This document shows positions 43,500-54,319 of a DNA stretch of 64,000 bases, one piece after another. Each line of letters begins with the position of its first letter. Position 1 is the stretch's first letter. This stretch comes from Scilla litardierei (taxonomy: Eukaryota; Streptophyta; Magnoliopsida; Asparagales; Asparagaceae). The translations under genes and the position numbers were made by a program. The stretch is from positions 801,651,610-801,715,609 of the forward strand of contig CM061142.1 in NCBI GenBank assembly GCA_030789695.1. The letters are read 5' to 3'. Under the pieces are notes generated by a model, which did not search any database, was not told the DNA's origin, and worked only from the letters and a program-made list of their open reading frames with translations.

Positions 43500-44667
43500 G
43501 ACATTTAGCATGTTGCACAATTACCATGTCATGTTTACTTTCATTAACGGTACGCAAGTTAAATGTCATGTCATTGCATTCTTTAAGTGATTCTGTGATT
43601 GCGTAGCTTTGCTACAAATGCTTGTGTTCCTGGCTCGTGTTCCAGAAGCGGGCCATGTGTTGGTTGATAGCCAATGCCCGAATTGCGTGTTTCCGGCTAG
43701 GTGCACCCCTACGCCAAATGTTTAAGAATGCGAGCTCATGTGCGGGGCAACCCCAGGCTCACTAGCTGAGCTCATTGTGCGGGGACCCTGGCTCCATTAC
43801 GTGTGGGTATTGGGGGTAAGAGTTAAGCGACCAATCAACTGGGAGTCTGCCCGATCAGCAACTGCAGTGGTAAGGCGTAAACTCTTGGGTTTGGGGTAGT
43901 TGTTAAGCGGCCACTCAGCGGATGTGAACCCATTCAGCTGTAAGGCGTAAACATCTACAAAACAACGTGAATAGTGAATCGATTGAAATTGATAGTAGCG
44001 TGACTACTCTAGTCTTGTCTTGTCTTGTCTTGTCCCGATGATTGTTCTTTTGTACAAATTGTCTTGCCATGCCTTAATTGTGCACTCATGTTATAACTGC
44101 CATGTCATGCATACTAAACTGCTAGGTTGCTAGTTGCCTTACTTTCAGTTTCATTGCTCAAGTCTTTTAGACTTGCTGACATGTGCCCCTTTACTCTTTT
44201 GGGTGACACATGTTAGATCCTGAGCCTGAGTACCTTGTTGAGGACGAGGTGTTTGCTGACGCCGAGCCCGAGCTTGTGTTTGACGGGGAGTACGTGGACA
44301 CTGGGGACCAGTCCTAGTGTCTTCGTTGTGTTTTACTTTTGTTAGACAGTTGTTTTGTTATCGGTGCGTAGCACCCATACTTTGTTATGTCGTTCTTTTG
44401 TTGGCCTTGTTCTGGGCCTTAGACTCTTTTCTTTTAGCCTGGTGGCTTTTCTGGATGTTGGAATTATTTTCTTGTTGGACAATTTATGATATGTGAGATT
44501 TTATTTCAGTCTCTGCTTGTGTTATTATTGTTATTCCGTTGTGGTTACAGGGACCTGATTATGTATTTTTGACGCTTATCGGGTTTGGGGCTTCACAGCT
44601 CCACTCTCGTGCGGACCTTTTCACGTCTCGCCTCCATTTTAGGGAAGCGGGTCGTGACAGGTTTTGT

Positions 44668-44685
44668 TGGTGGCCCATGCAGGTC
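44668..44685 (+). other. tRNA-Ile-type primer-binding site, Tekay-2
   Basis: TGGTGGCCCATGCAGGTC, 8 nt (GGTTTTGT) after the LTR end; same site as at 235. Confidence 0.7.
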
Positions 44686-44802
44686 CTTCTGTAACTGCGA
44701 TTTTTGGAATAGCGATAATAATATTAGAATGTCCAATAAACTAAGTTCGACGTCCGAGTCATAAGCTATGAGTCTAATCTGATTCGTTTTCTGTGTCACT
44801 AG

Positions 44803-45975
44803 ATGGCAGGAAGACGTTTCACCCGTGGTGGGGGTAGTGGTGCGGTCCCTCATGATGAGGAGCCTGAGCGGGAACCCACCAGCGGTGAGATGATGCGGAT
44901 GATGCTCCAGATGATGCAAGTGCAGCATGGCGTGCTTCTGCAAGTCCAGAATGCTCCACTTGCTCGAGCTGCCCGGGCTCTTCCGGATGCCCCTCGCTCT
45001 GAGCCAGGAGCGAAGCAATTTCGGGAGCTGGGTCCCGCGTATTTTGATGGTTCTGAGGGTCCTCTGGCTGCCGATGAGTGGATTCGGAACATCGAGGACA
45101 ATCTGAAGATGGCCAAGATCACCTCGGCTGGATGGGTTGATTTGGCGAAGAGGCAACTCAAGGATAATGCTCGGAATTGGTGGGATGCTGAAGAAAAGAT
45201 GTTGGTGGAGCCGATAGCTTGGGCTACCTTCAAGGCCAGATTTGAGGGTGAGTTCTTCCCGAAAGCTGCCAGGGAGGAGATGCTGCAGCGTTTTATCGAT
45301 TTGAAGCAAGGAAACTCGTCGGTGGACCTATATCACCAAGAGTTCATGAGGCTGAGTCGGTTTGCACCGAAGATGGTGCAGGACGCTGAGGAGAAGGCTC
45401 AGAGGTTCCTGCAGGGGCTTGCTTCGAAGCTCCATAGTTTTGTGACCTCTTCTGACCGGGAGTCTTATCAGAAGGTTCTGGTAGCGGCTAAGAGTCAGGA
45501 GCTGCTCGTGAACCAGAGGAAGGGGTCTGTTGTTGGTGCTGGGAAGAGGCCTGTGGAACAGGCGAGAGCTGTGGTTAGACCTGGATTCAGGCCTAATCAG
45601 TCTGCTCAGTTTAAGAGGCCAGGAGGGCCTATTCTGAAGTTTTGCCATTTCTGCGGCAAGCCTGGCCACGTCAAGGATCAGTGTCGGAGGTTTTTGGGCC
45701 AGTGTCTGGTTTGTGGAGATGCTTCCCATGCCGCGAAGGATTGTCGGCATGCGAATCAGCTGCGGAGGGCTCCTGTTGCAGCTCAGCCGTTGCAGCAGCG
45801 AGCGTCTGTTCCTGCTGGTCGTGGAGCGGCTCTTGTTCCGCAGGGGCAGGCTTTTCGGCAGGCTGTTCCGCTGAGGAGGCAGGCTTTTCTGATGACCGCT
45901 GCGGAGAGCGAGGCTATGGATGAGGTTATTGCAGGTAATCCTCACTCTAGCTGTTACTTTCCTAGCTGGTTTTGA
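44803..45975 (+). CDS. gag: Tekay-2 gag
   Basis: An intact frame of 390 codons starts at ATG 44803 (MAGRRFTRGGGSG). An N-terminal charged segment and Met-rich helix come first. The retrotransposon capsid domain follows at about residues 70-230 (DEWIRNIEDNLKM, NWWDAEEKM, EEMLQRFIDLKQG, YHQEFMRLSRFAPKMV, FLQGL). Then come a basic linker and two zinc knuckles, CHFCGKPGHVKDQC and CLVCGDASHAAKDC (about residues 281-310), and an Arg/Gln-rich tail. It should assemble the cytoplasmic particle and bind the RNA. The last codons (after VIAG) lie in the possible intron 45935-46048; if that is spliced, gag is fused to protease instead of stopping at 45973-45975. Confidence 0.9.
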   Translation: MAGRRFTRGGGSGAVPHDEEPEREPTSGEMMRMMLQMMQVQHGVLLQVQNAPLARAARALPDAPRSEPGAKQFRELGPAYFDGSEGPLAADEWIRNIEDNLKMAKITSAGWVDLAKRQLKDNARNWWDAEEKMLVEPIAWATFKARFEGEFFPKAAREEMLQRFIDLKQGNSSVDLYHQEFMRLSRFAPKMVQDAEEKAQRFLQGLASKLHSFVTSSDRESYQKVLVAAKSQELLVNQRKGSVVGAGKRPVEQARAVVRPGFRPNQSAQFKRPGGPILKFCHFCGKPGHVKDQCRRFLGQCLVCGDASHAAKDCRHANQLRRAPVAAQPLQQRASVPAGRGAALVPQGQAFRQAVPLRRQAFLMTAAESEAMDEVIAGNPHSSCYFPSWF

Positions 45976-46048
45976 TTTTTAGATTGTGTTGTTTGCTTGA
46001 ACATGGTTGTTTGCTAGATTAGGGTTTGATTGTTAATTGCTTGATTAG
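45935..46048 (+). other. Putative gag-protease intron, Tekay-2
   Basis: GTAATC at 45935, in the VIA-G codons, and TTGATTAG at 46041-46048. Splicing is phase 1 and yields [17 protein letters not shown], as in Tekay-1. Unspliced, gag terminates and protease is out of the gag frame's reach. Confidence 0.5.
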
Positions 46049-49000
46049 GTGTGGTTTTGGTTTGCACATTTCCTGCACGAGTCCTCTTTGACTCTGGTGC
46101 ATCGATGTGCATTATTTCTCGGAGCTTCGTGGAGAGGCATTCCTTGTCGACGTCCCCTCTTCCCAAGAGTTGGAATATCGTTACAGGGAATGGCGTGGTC
46201 TCGGTGCATCGTGGTTGCAATTCTTGCTCGTTGGTGGTCTGTGGACATGAGCTTTTCGCTGATTTCATTGTCCACGACATCATCAACTATGATGCAGTTC
46301 TTGGGATGGACTGGCTTGCGAGCTTCTATGCTACGATCGACTGTCGGAGGAAGAAGGTGGTGTTCGAGATTCCTGGACATCCAGTATTTGAGTTCAGTCG
46401 TGGTAGCAGTTCGCTTGGTCCTGTCGGATTTCGGGCCAGGCCGGTGGAGGCTGTGGCTATGCAGATGGAGCTGGAGTGGCCAGCTGTGGTGCGTGATTTT
46501 GGCGACGTCTTCCCCGAGGAGATGTCTGGTTTGCCGCCTGATCGAGCTTTGGAATTTTCTATTGATCTTGTTCCAGGTGCGCAGCCGATTTCGAAGGCGC
46601 CGTATCGTATGGCACCTGCTGAGTTGGAAGAGTTGCAGAAGCAGTTGGATGAGCTTTTGTAGAAGGGTTATATTAATCCTAGCGTGTCTCCGTGGGGAGC
46701 ATCGGTGTTGCTGGTTAAGAAGAAGGATGGTTCGCGTCGCATGTGCGTGGACTATCGGGAGTTGAATGCGGTGACTATTAAGAATAAATACCCGTTGCCT
46801 CGCATCGATGATATTTTTGATCAGCTTGGAGGTTCGAGGGTGTTTTCTAAATTGGATTTGAGGAGTGGTTACCATCAGTTGAAGGTGAAGAATGATGATG
46901 TTCCGAAGACAGCGTTCAGGATGAAGTATGGACACTATGAGTTTGTGGTTATGCCTTTCGGCGTAACTAACGCGCCCGCAGTTTTCATGAATCTGATGAA
47001 CCTGATTTTCTACGACTTTTTGGATAAGTTTGTCGTTATCTTTATTGACGACATTCTGATCTATTCGAAGTCGGAGGAAGAGCATGCCTCGCACTTAAGG
47101 ACGGTGTTGGAGATTTTGAGGAAGCATCGTTTGTATGCTAAGTTTTCGAAGTGCGAGTTTTGGCTGGATAGAGTTGCTTTTCTCGGGCATGTGGTGACTG
47201 GAGATGGTATTTCAGTGGATCCCGAGAAGATTAGGGCCATCAGGGAGTGGCCTGTTCTGTCGTCTGCGTCTGAGATTCGGAGTTTCCTTGGACTTTCCGG
47301 TTATTATCGGTGATTCATTAAGGACTTTTCTCGTATTGCCGAGCCGATGACCAGGTTGACGCGGAAGGATGTTGCTTTTGTTTGGTCGGGTGATTGTGAG
47401 AGTGCTTTTGGTACTCTGCAGGAGAGGTTGACGACTGCCCCTATTCTTGTCGTGCCTGATCGCAGCGGTGGATTTGAGATCTTTTGCGATGCTTCTGGCA
47501 AGGGTCTCGGTTGTGTGTTGCATCAGCATGTGCATGTTGTGGCGTATGCGTCTCGTCAGCTTAAGGTTCATGAGAAGAATTATCCGACGCATGATTTGGA
47601 GTTGGCTGCCGTTGTGTTTGCTCTTAAGATTTGGAGGCACTTCCTGCTGAGTGAGAAAGTGAAGATTTTCACCGATCACAAAAGCTTGAAGTACATTTTC
47701 ACTCAGAAGGAGCTTAACATGCGACAACGTCGATGGTTGGAACTTATGGCGGATTATGATATTGATTTGCAGTTTCACCCTGGCAAGGTGAATGTGGTTC
47801 CGGATGCTTTGAGTAGGCTTCCAGCGGTGATGATTTTGACCTCGCAGTGGAGATTGCAGCAGGATTTTTGCGAGTCTGGCGTGGAGATTGTTCTTCCTGG
47901 AGAGGCTTCGTCGTTGATGTACATGCAGGTACAGTCGACGATCGTGGATCGGATTAAGGCTGGCCAGGCTGAGGATCCGAAGCTGGTGAAGATTCGGGAG
48001 CAGGTGGAAGCCGGTCTGCGGACTGACTTTTTGATTCATGAGGATGGCTCGCTGAGGTTTGGAGCCAGGTTGTGTGTGCCCGCTGGGGATATCAGAGAGG
48101 AGCTGATGGTGGAGGCACACAGTTCGCCGTATTCTGTGCATCCTGGTGGCACCAAGATGTACCAGGATCTTCGTCTGAATTATTGGTGGCATGGTATGAA
48201 GAGAAGCATGGCTCGGAGTGTATCCAAGTGCTTGGTTTGCCAGCAAGTGAAGGCGGAGCATCAGCGTACGGCCGGGTTGCTACAACCGCTTCTGATTCCG
48301 GAGTGGAAATGGCAACACATCACTATGGATTTCGTGACTGGACTACCTCGGAGTCCGAAGCAGAATGACGTGATTTGGGTGATCGTAGATCGATTGACCA
48401 AATCCGTGCACTTTATTCCGCTCCGAGTGGGACAGTCCACTGAGGCGCTAGCGAGGAGATATATGGAGGTAAAATTCTTTTACTCTCCGTTTTATTTCCT
48501 TTTCCTAGTTTGGATAGTGATGTAACGTGAATCGTGCAGGAGGTTGTGCGACTTCATGGAGTCCCCGTGAGTATCGTGTCTGACAGAGACACGAGGTTCA
48601 CATCTCAGTTCTGGCAGAGTTTGCAGAAGAGCTTGGGTACGCGTCTGAGTTTCAGCACGGCGTACCATCCGCAGACGGATGGCCAGTCCGAGAGGACGAT
48701 TCAGATTTTGGAGGACATGCTGAGGGCGTGCATGTTGGACTTCAAGGGTTCGTGGGAGGACCATCTACATCTGGTAGAGTTCTCTTACAACAACAGCTTC
48801 CAGGCGAGTATTGGCATGGCGCCTTTCGCCGCTCTTTATGGGAGGAAATGTCGATCGCCATTGAGTTGGGATGACGTTGGTGATCGGGAGTTGTTGGGAC
48901 CAGAGATGATCGTGGAGGCCGTGGATATCGTCAGGAATATTCGGGAGAGGTTGAGAATTGCTCAGGACCGTTTTAAGCATTGGGCGGATGCTAAACGTCG

Positions 49001-49441
49001 TCCTTTGGAGTTTCAGCCGGGCGACCATGTGTTCTTGAAGATTTCCCCGAATCGTGGTGTGATTCGTTTCGGGAAGCGTGGAAAGTTGAGCCCGCGATAC
49101 ATTGGACCGTTTGACGTTTTGGAGAGGGTTGGCGAGGTAGCTTATCGCTTGGCCTTGCTGCCATCTTTGGAAGGAGTTCACAATGTTTTCCATGTGTCGC
49201 AGCTTCGTCGATACATTAGCGATCCGTCTCATGCGGTAGATTTTTCGGAGATTACCGTTCGCCCCGATATGACGTATGACCAGCATCCAGTGCAGATTCT
49301 GGACAGGCGTCAGAAATCGCTTCGGAACAAGATTGTCAACCTTGTGAGGGTGATGTGGCGACACGGCTCACCTGGAGAGTCTACTTGGGAGAATGAGGAT
49401 GAGATGCGAGAGCGTTTCCCACTTTTGTTTCCGGACTCGTG
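46049..49441 (+). pseudogene. pol: Tekay-2 pol (two premature stops, one intron)
   Basis: Protease with [11 protein letters not shown] (about 46080). RT with YPLPRIDD (46794) and catalytic FIDD (about 47044). RNase H with [10 protein letters not shown] (about 47480), [19 protein letters not shown] and [10 protein letters not shown]. Integrase zinc finger ([11 protein letters not shown] ... [12 protein letters not shown]), catalytic MDF (about 48328), SDRD (about 48580) and QSERTI (about 48690). Then [12 protein letters not shown] and a chromodomain-like tail ([26 protein letters not shown]) ending at 49441. Two stops interrupt it: TAG at 46660-46662, where Tekay-1 has CAG, and TGA at 47311-47313, where Tekay-1 has CGA. 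The integrase is split by 48469-48539. Apart from these it is intact, so the copy is recently dead or needs readthrough. Confidence 0.9.
48469..48539 (+). other. Putative 71-bp intron inside integrase, Tekay-2
   Basis: GTAAAATTC ... ATCGTGCAG between codons for RRYME and EVVRLHG; phase 0, with a stop inside if unspliced. A pyrimidine-rich stretch and ATGTAACGTGAAT lie before the acceptor. It is the same length and place as in Tekay-1 and about 85% similar. Confidence 0.7.
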
Positions 49442-49475
49442 AGTATTTGGAAATTCCGAGGACGGAATTTTTCTT

Positions 49476-49488
49476 AAGTTGGGGAGGA
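49476..49488 (+). other. Polypurine tract, Tekay-2
   Basis: AAGTTGGGGAGGA directly before the 3' LTR. Confidence 0.85.
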
Positions 49489-51721
49489 TGTAACGACTGT
49501 TTTTCATGTATCTGGATTTATTATAATATAATATATGTTTTGGTGTATTTTCTCCTCATGTGTGGTTTTCGTCTCCGTAGCTTTCATTTTCGATCGATTC
49601 GTCGTATTTTCTCGTTTCTTCCTTAGGATTGTCGATTTCGAAGTATGTCACTCGTGACGGACTTCATAACGGTCGTATCTAACTATTAGATCAAGCCTAG
49701 GAGTCTTAGGAATCGATCCCGGGGCCCCGCGCTCCGTATCGGAACTTTTTGTGCTCATTAGCCGGTATAAGAAGGGGCACCGACCGACTAGATGACGATC
49801 CAGTCGGTCGGCAATCCTTCTTGGACCGACTAGTTAGCTTTCTAAATTTCCCAGGAGTTACTGTTTATCGTTAGTCGGTCTAAGAATGTTGGTTGACCGA
49901 CTAGGTTGCAAACTAGTCGGTCAGCAATGCTTCTTTAACCGACTAACACATCATCTTATTTTTGTATCAGCTACTGTTTACTCTTAGTCGGTCTAAGAAC
50001 GTTCATCGACCGACTAGATGCTAAACTAGTCGGTCAGTATTTGTTCATGGACCGACTAACTCTAGAATCCTATTTTCGTTCAGGAGTTACTGTTTGCACT
50101 TAGTCGGTCTGCGTTGGTCGACCGACCGACTAGTTGCTAAACTAGTCGGTCAGTGGTTGCTCTTTGACCGACTAACCAGTGTTGAAACCCTAATTTCTGG
50201 GCAGCCGCCAGCTCAACCTATTTATACCCAACCCAAACGATTTCTTTTTCTCCAACACGACCCAAAACCCTAAAAACTTCCCCCTTGAGCCCCCATCTTC
50301 CTCCAAGCTTTATTTCTTCATTCCAAGCCGCAAACCCATCATCCAAACCATCCATTCACTCCATCTACCTCTCATCTTCCCCAACATCTCACCAAAACCC
50401 ATCAAAATCCCCAAATCCCCCAAAACCCTAGTTTCCCCAAACTTCTCCAATCTTTTTCAGATCTGATCCTAGGGTTCCCCGGAGTGTTTCTTCCGCCTCC
50501 TCTCGGTAAGAAATCGATCTACCGTTGTTTTCACAACCTATTTATATTTTTTATGAAACCCTAATAAATTTCATGTTGTTTGTTGATTGTTCCCCCAAAA
50601 CAGCGATTTCCCCGTAGATTGGCATCCGTGTGACGAAGTAGTCGTCATCCCCGATGCTAGGCAAGTGAAACTTGCCACCTAGGGTTTAGGCCATGTTTTA
50701 GGCCATTTGCTTGTTGTAGGCGTAAAAGAGGCTAGGCGACGAAATGATACTCGCCTAGGCGCAAATTGGGGAACTAGCTTGACAACGAAGCTAGTTCCGA
50801 CATTTAGCATGTTGCACAATTACCATGTCATGTTTACTTTCATTAACGGTACGCAAGTTAAATGTCATGTCATTGCATTCTTTAAGTGATTCTGTGATTG
50901 CGTAGCTTTGCTACAAATGCTTGTGTTCCTGGCTCGTGTTCCAGAAGCGGGCCATGTGTTGGTTGATAGCCAATGCCCGAATTGCGTGTTTCCGGCTAGG
51001 TGCACCCCTACGCCAAATGTTTAAGAATGCGAGCTCATGTGCGGGGCAACCCCAGGCTCACTAGCTGAGCTCATTGTGCGGGGACCCTGGCTCCATTACG
51101 TGTGGGTATTGGGGGTAAGAGTTAAGCGACCAATCAACTGGGAGTCTGCCCGATCAGCAACTGCAGTGGTAAGGCGTAAACTCTTGGGTTTGGGGTAGTT
51201 GTTAAGCGGCCACTCAGCGGATGTGAACCCATTCAGCTGTAAGGCGTAAACATCTACAAAACAACGTGAATAGTGAATCGATTGAAATTGATAGTAGCGT
51301 GACTACTCTAGTCTTGTCTTGTCTTGTCTTGTCCCGATGATTGTTCTTTTGTACAAATTGTCTTGCCATGCCTTAATTGTGCACTCATGTTATAACTGCC
51401 ATGTCATGCATACTAAACTGCTAGGTTGCTAGTTGCCTTACTTTCAGTTTCCTTGCTCAAGTCTTTTAGACTTGCTGACATGTGCCCCTTTACTCTTTTG
51501 GGTGACACATGTTAGATCCTGAGCCTGAGTACCTTGTTGAGGACGAGGTGTTTGCTAACGCCGAGCCCGAGCTTGTGTTTGATGGGGAGTACGTGGACAC
51601 TGGGGACCAGTCCTAGTGTCTTCGTTGTGTTTTACTTTTGTTAGACAGTTGTTTTGTTATCGGTGCGTAGCACCCATACTTTGTTATGTCGTTCTTTTGT
51701 TGGCCTTGTTCTGGGCCTTAG
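49489..51721 (+). repeat. Tekay-2 3' LTR, last ~237 bp missing
   Basis: Near-identical to 42190 onwards, with the palindrome cluster at 49783-50180 and TATTTATA at 50219-50226. It stops after CTGGGCCTTAG, where TGTAACGACTGG of another LTR starts. Confidence 0.93.
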
Positions 51722-54175
51722 TGTAACGACTGGTTTTCGTGCGATTGGATTATCTATATTAAAATATATGTTTTGGTGGATTTTCTCCTCATGCGTGGTT
51801 TTCGTCTCCGTAGCTTTCATTTTCGATCGATTCGTCGTATTTTCTCGTTTCTTCCTTAGGATCGTCGATTTCGAAGTATGTCATTCGTGACGGGCTTCAT
51901 AACGGTCGTATCTTACTATTAGATCAAGCCTAGGAGTCTTAGGAATCGATCCCGGGGCCCCGCGCTCCGTATCGGAACTTTTGGTGCTCATTAGCCGGTA
52001 TAAGAAGGGGCACCGACCGACTAGATGACGATCCAGTCGGTCGGCAATCCTTCTTGGACCGACTAGTTAGCTTTCTAAATTTCTCAGGAGTTACTGTTTA
52101 CTCTTAGTCGGTCTAAGAACGTTCATCGACCGACTAGATGCTAAACTAGTCGGTCAGTATTTGTTCATGGACCGACTAACTCTAAAATCCTATTTTCGTT
52201 CAGAAGTTACTGTTTGCACTTAGTCGGTCTGTGTTGGTCGACCGACCGACTAGTTGCCAAACTAGTCGGTCAGTGGTTGCTCTTTGACCGACTAACCTGT
52301 GTTAAAACCCTAATTTCTGGGCAGCCGCCAGCCCAACCTATTTAAACCCAACCCAAACGTTTTCTTCTTCCCCAACACGACCCAAAACCCTAAAATCTTC
52401 CCCCTTCAGCCCCCATCTTCCTCCAAGCTCCATCCCTTCATTCCAAGCCCTAAATCCATCATCCAAACCACCCATCTACTCTATCTACCTCTCATCTTCC
52501 CCAAAATCTCACCAAAATCCATCAAATCCCCAAATCCCCCAAAACCCTAGTTTCCCCAAACTTCTCCATTTGCTTCCAGATCTGATCCTAGGGTTCCCCG
52601 GACATTTCTTCCGCCTCCTCTCGGTAAGAAATCGAACTACCGTTGTTTTCATAACTTATTTATAATTTTTATGAAACCCTAATAAATTTCATGTTGTTTG
52701 GTGTTTGTTTCCCCCATAACAGCGATTTCCCCCGTAGATAGCAGCCGTGTGACGAAGTGGTCGTCATCCCCGGTTCTAGGCAAGTGAAACTTGCCACTTA
52801 GGGTTTAGGCCATGCTTTAGGCCATTTGCTAGTTGTAGGCGTAAAAGAGGCTAGGCGACGAAACGATACTCGCCTAGGCGCAAATTGGGGAACTAGCTTG
52901 ACAACGAAGCTAGTTCCGACATTTAGCATGTTGCACAACTATCATGTCACGTTTACTTTCCATTATCGGTACGCAAATTAATTGTCATGTCATTGCATCC
53001 TTCATGCATTTCAGTGATTGCGTAGCTTTGCCACATTGCTTGTGTTCCTGGCTCGTGTTCCAGAAGCGGGCCATGTGTTGGTTGATAGCCAATGCCCGAA
53101 TTGTGTGTTTCCTGGCTCGTGACCAGAAGCGAGCATAATGAGTTGGAAACCCCAACGCTCGATATATTGAATTGTGAACTAAGAATGCGAGCTCAATGTG
53201 CGGGGCAACCCCAGGCTCACTAGCTGAGCTCAATGTGCGGGGACCCCAGGCTCCATTACGTGTGGGTATAGGGGGTGAGGGTTAAGCGGCCATTCAACTG
53301 GGAGTCTGTTTGATCAACAACTGCAGTTGTAAGGCGTAAACTCTTTGGGGTGGGGTAGTGTTTGGGGCCGATCAGACTGACATGCTAGCCATTCAGCGAA
53401 GGGCGCAAACATCTACAAAACAACCGTGAAATGTGATTTGTGTTTAGTGCCGATCGGTCTGAAATGCTTGCCATTCAGCGAAGGGCATAAACACCTACAA
53501 CTATGTGAATCGATTGAGATTGATAGTAGCGTGGCTACTCTTGTCTTGTCTTGTCCCGATAATTGTTCTCTTGTACAAATTGTCTTGCCATGTTTTAAAT
53601 TGTGCACTCATGTTATAACTGCCATGTCATGCATACTAAACTGCTAGGTTGCTAGTTGCCTTACTTTCAGTTTCCTTGCCCAAGTCTTTTAGACTTGCTG
53701 ACATGTGCCCCTTTACTCTTTTGGGTGACACATGTTAGATCCTGAGCCTGAGTACCTTGTTGAGGACGAGGTATTCGCCGAGCCCGAGCTTGTGTTTAAC
53801 GGGGAGTACGTGGACACTGGGGACCAGTCCTAGCGTTTGCGTTGTGTTTTACTTTTTAGACAGTTGTTTTGTTATTGGTGCGTGGCACCTATACTTTGTT
53901 ATGTCGTCGCTTTTGTTGGCCTTGTTCTGGGCCTTGGACTCTTTTCTTTTAGCCTGGTGGCTTTTCTGGATGTTGGACTTATTTTGATGTTGGACAATAT
54001 CCGCGATGTGAGATTTTATTTCATGTTTCTTCTTGTGTTATTATTGTTATTCCGTTGTGGTTACAGGGACCTGATTATGTATATTGGACGCTTATCGGGT
54101 TTGGGGCTTCACAGCTCCACTCTCGTGCGGACCTTTTCACGTCTCGCCTCCATTTTAAGGAAGCGGGTCGTGACA
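51722..54175 (+). repeat. Tekay-3 5' LTR (2454 bp)
   Basis: TGTAACGACTGG ... GGGTCGTGACA. Same family as Tekay-2 but clearly diverged. The palindrome cluster (52012-52300) lacks one unit, the TATA box is altered to TATTTAAAC (52339-52347), and there is a partial duplication around 53330-53500 (GCCGATC..CTGA..TGCTAGCCATTCAGCG). The GACAACG hairpin is kept at 52889-52917. Confidence 0.9.
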
Positions 54176-54183
54176 GGTTTTAG

Positions 54184-54201
54184 TGGTGGCCCATGCAGGT
54201 C
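54184..54201 (+). other. tRNA-Ile-type primer-binding site, Tekay-3
   Basis: Third copy of TGGTGGCCCATGCAGGTC, 8 nt after the LTR end. Confidence 0.7.
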
Positions 54202-54319
54202 CTTCTGTAACTGCGATTTTGGGAATAACGATAATAATATTAGAATGTCCAATAAACTAAGTTCGACATCCGAGTCATTAAGCTCTGAGTCTAATTTTGG
54301 CCCATTTCTCTGACGCTAG

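Larger units (their letters stand above)
42190..44659 (+). repeat. Tekay-2 5' LTR (2470 bp)
   Basis: TGTAACGACTG ... GGGTCGTGACA. It contains the palindrome cluster 42477-42880, TATA TATTTATACC at 42920-42929, the GACAACG-loop hairpin at 43471-43499 and four tandem GTCTT units at about 44011-44035. The short frames inside are not genes. Confidence 0.93.
42190..51721 (+). mobile_element. Tekay-2: young, nearly complete Tekay-type element
   Basis: 5' LTR 42190-44659, primer site, gag, pol and polypurine tract, then a 3' LTR from 49489 that stops at 51721, where the next LTR starts. The LTRs differ at roughly 18 of 2233 comparable positions by eye (about 0.8%), so insertion was recent. Coding is intact apart from two premature stops in pol, if two introns are removed. 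It sits in the Athila-type element. Confidence 0.92.

Noticed and set aside
46049..46765. 238-codon alternative frame over Tekay-2 protease
   Set aside because: It is a shadow of the true frame; Cys/Arg/Trp-rich composition and no motifs.
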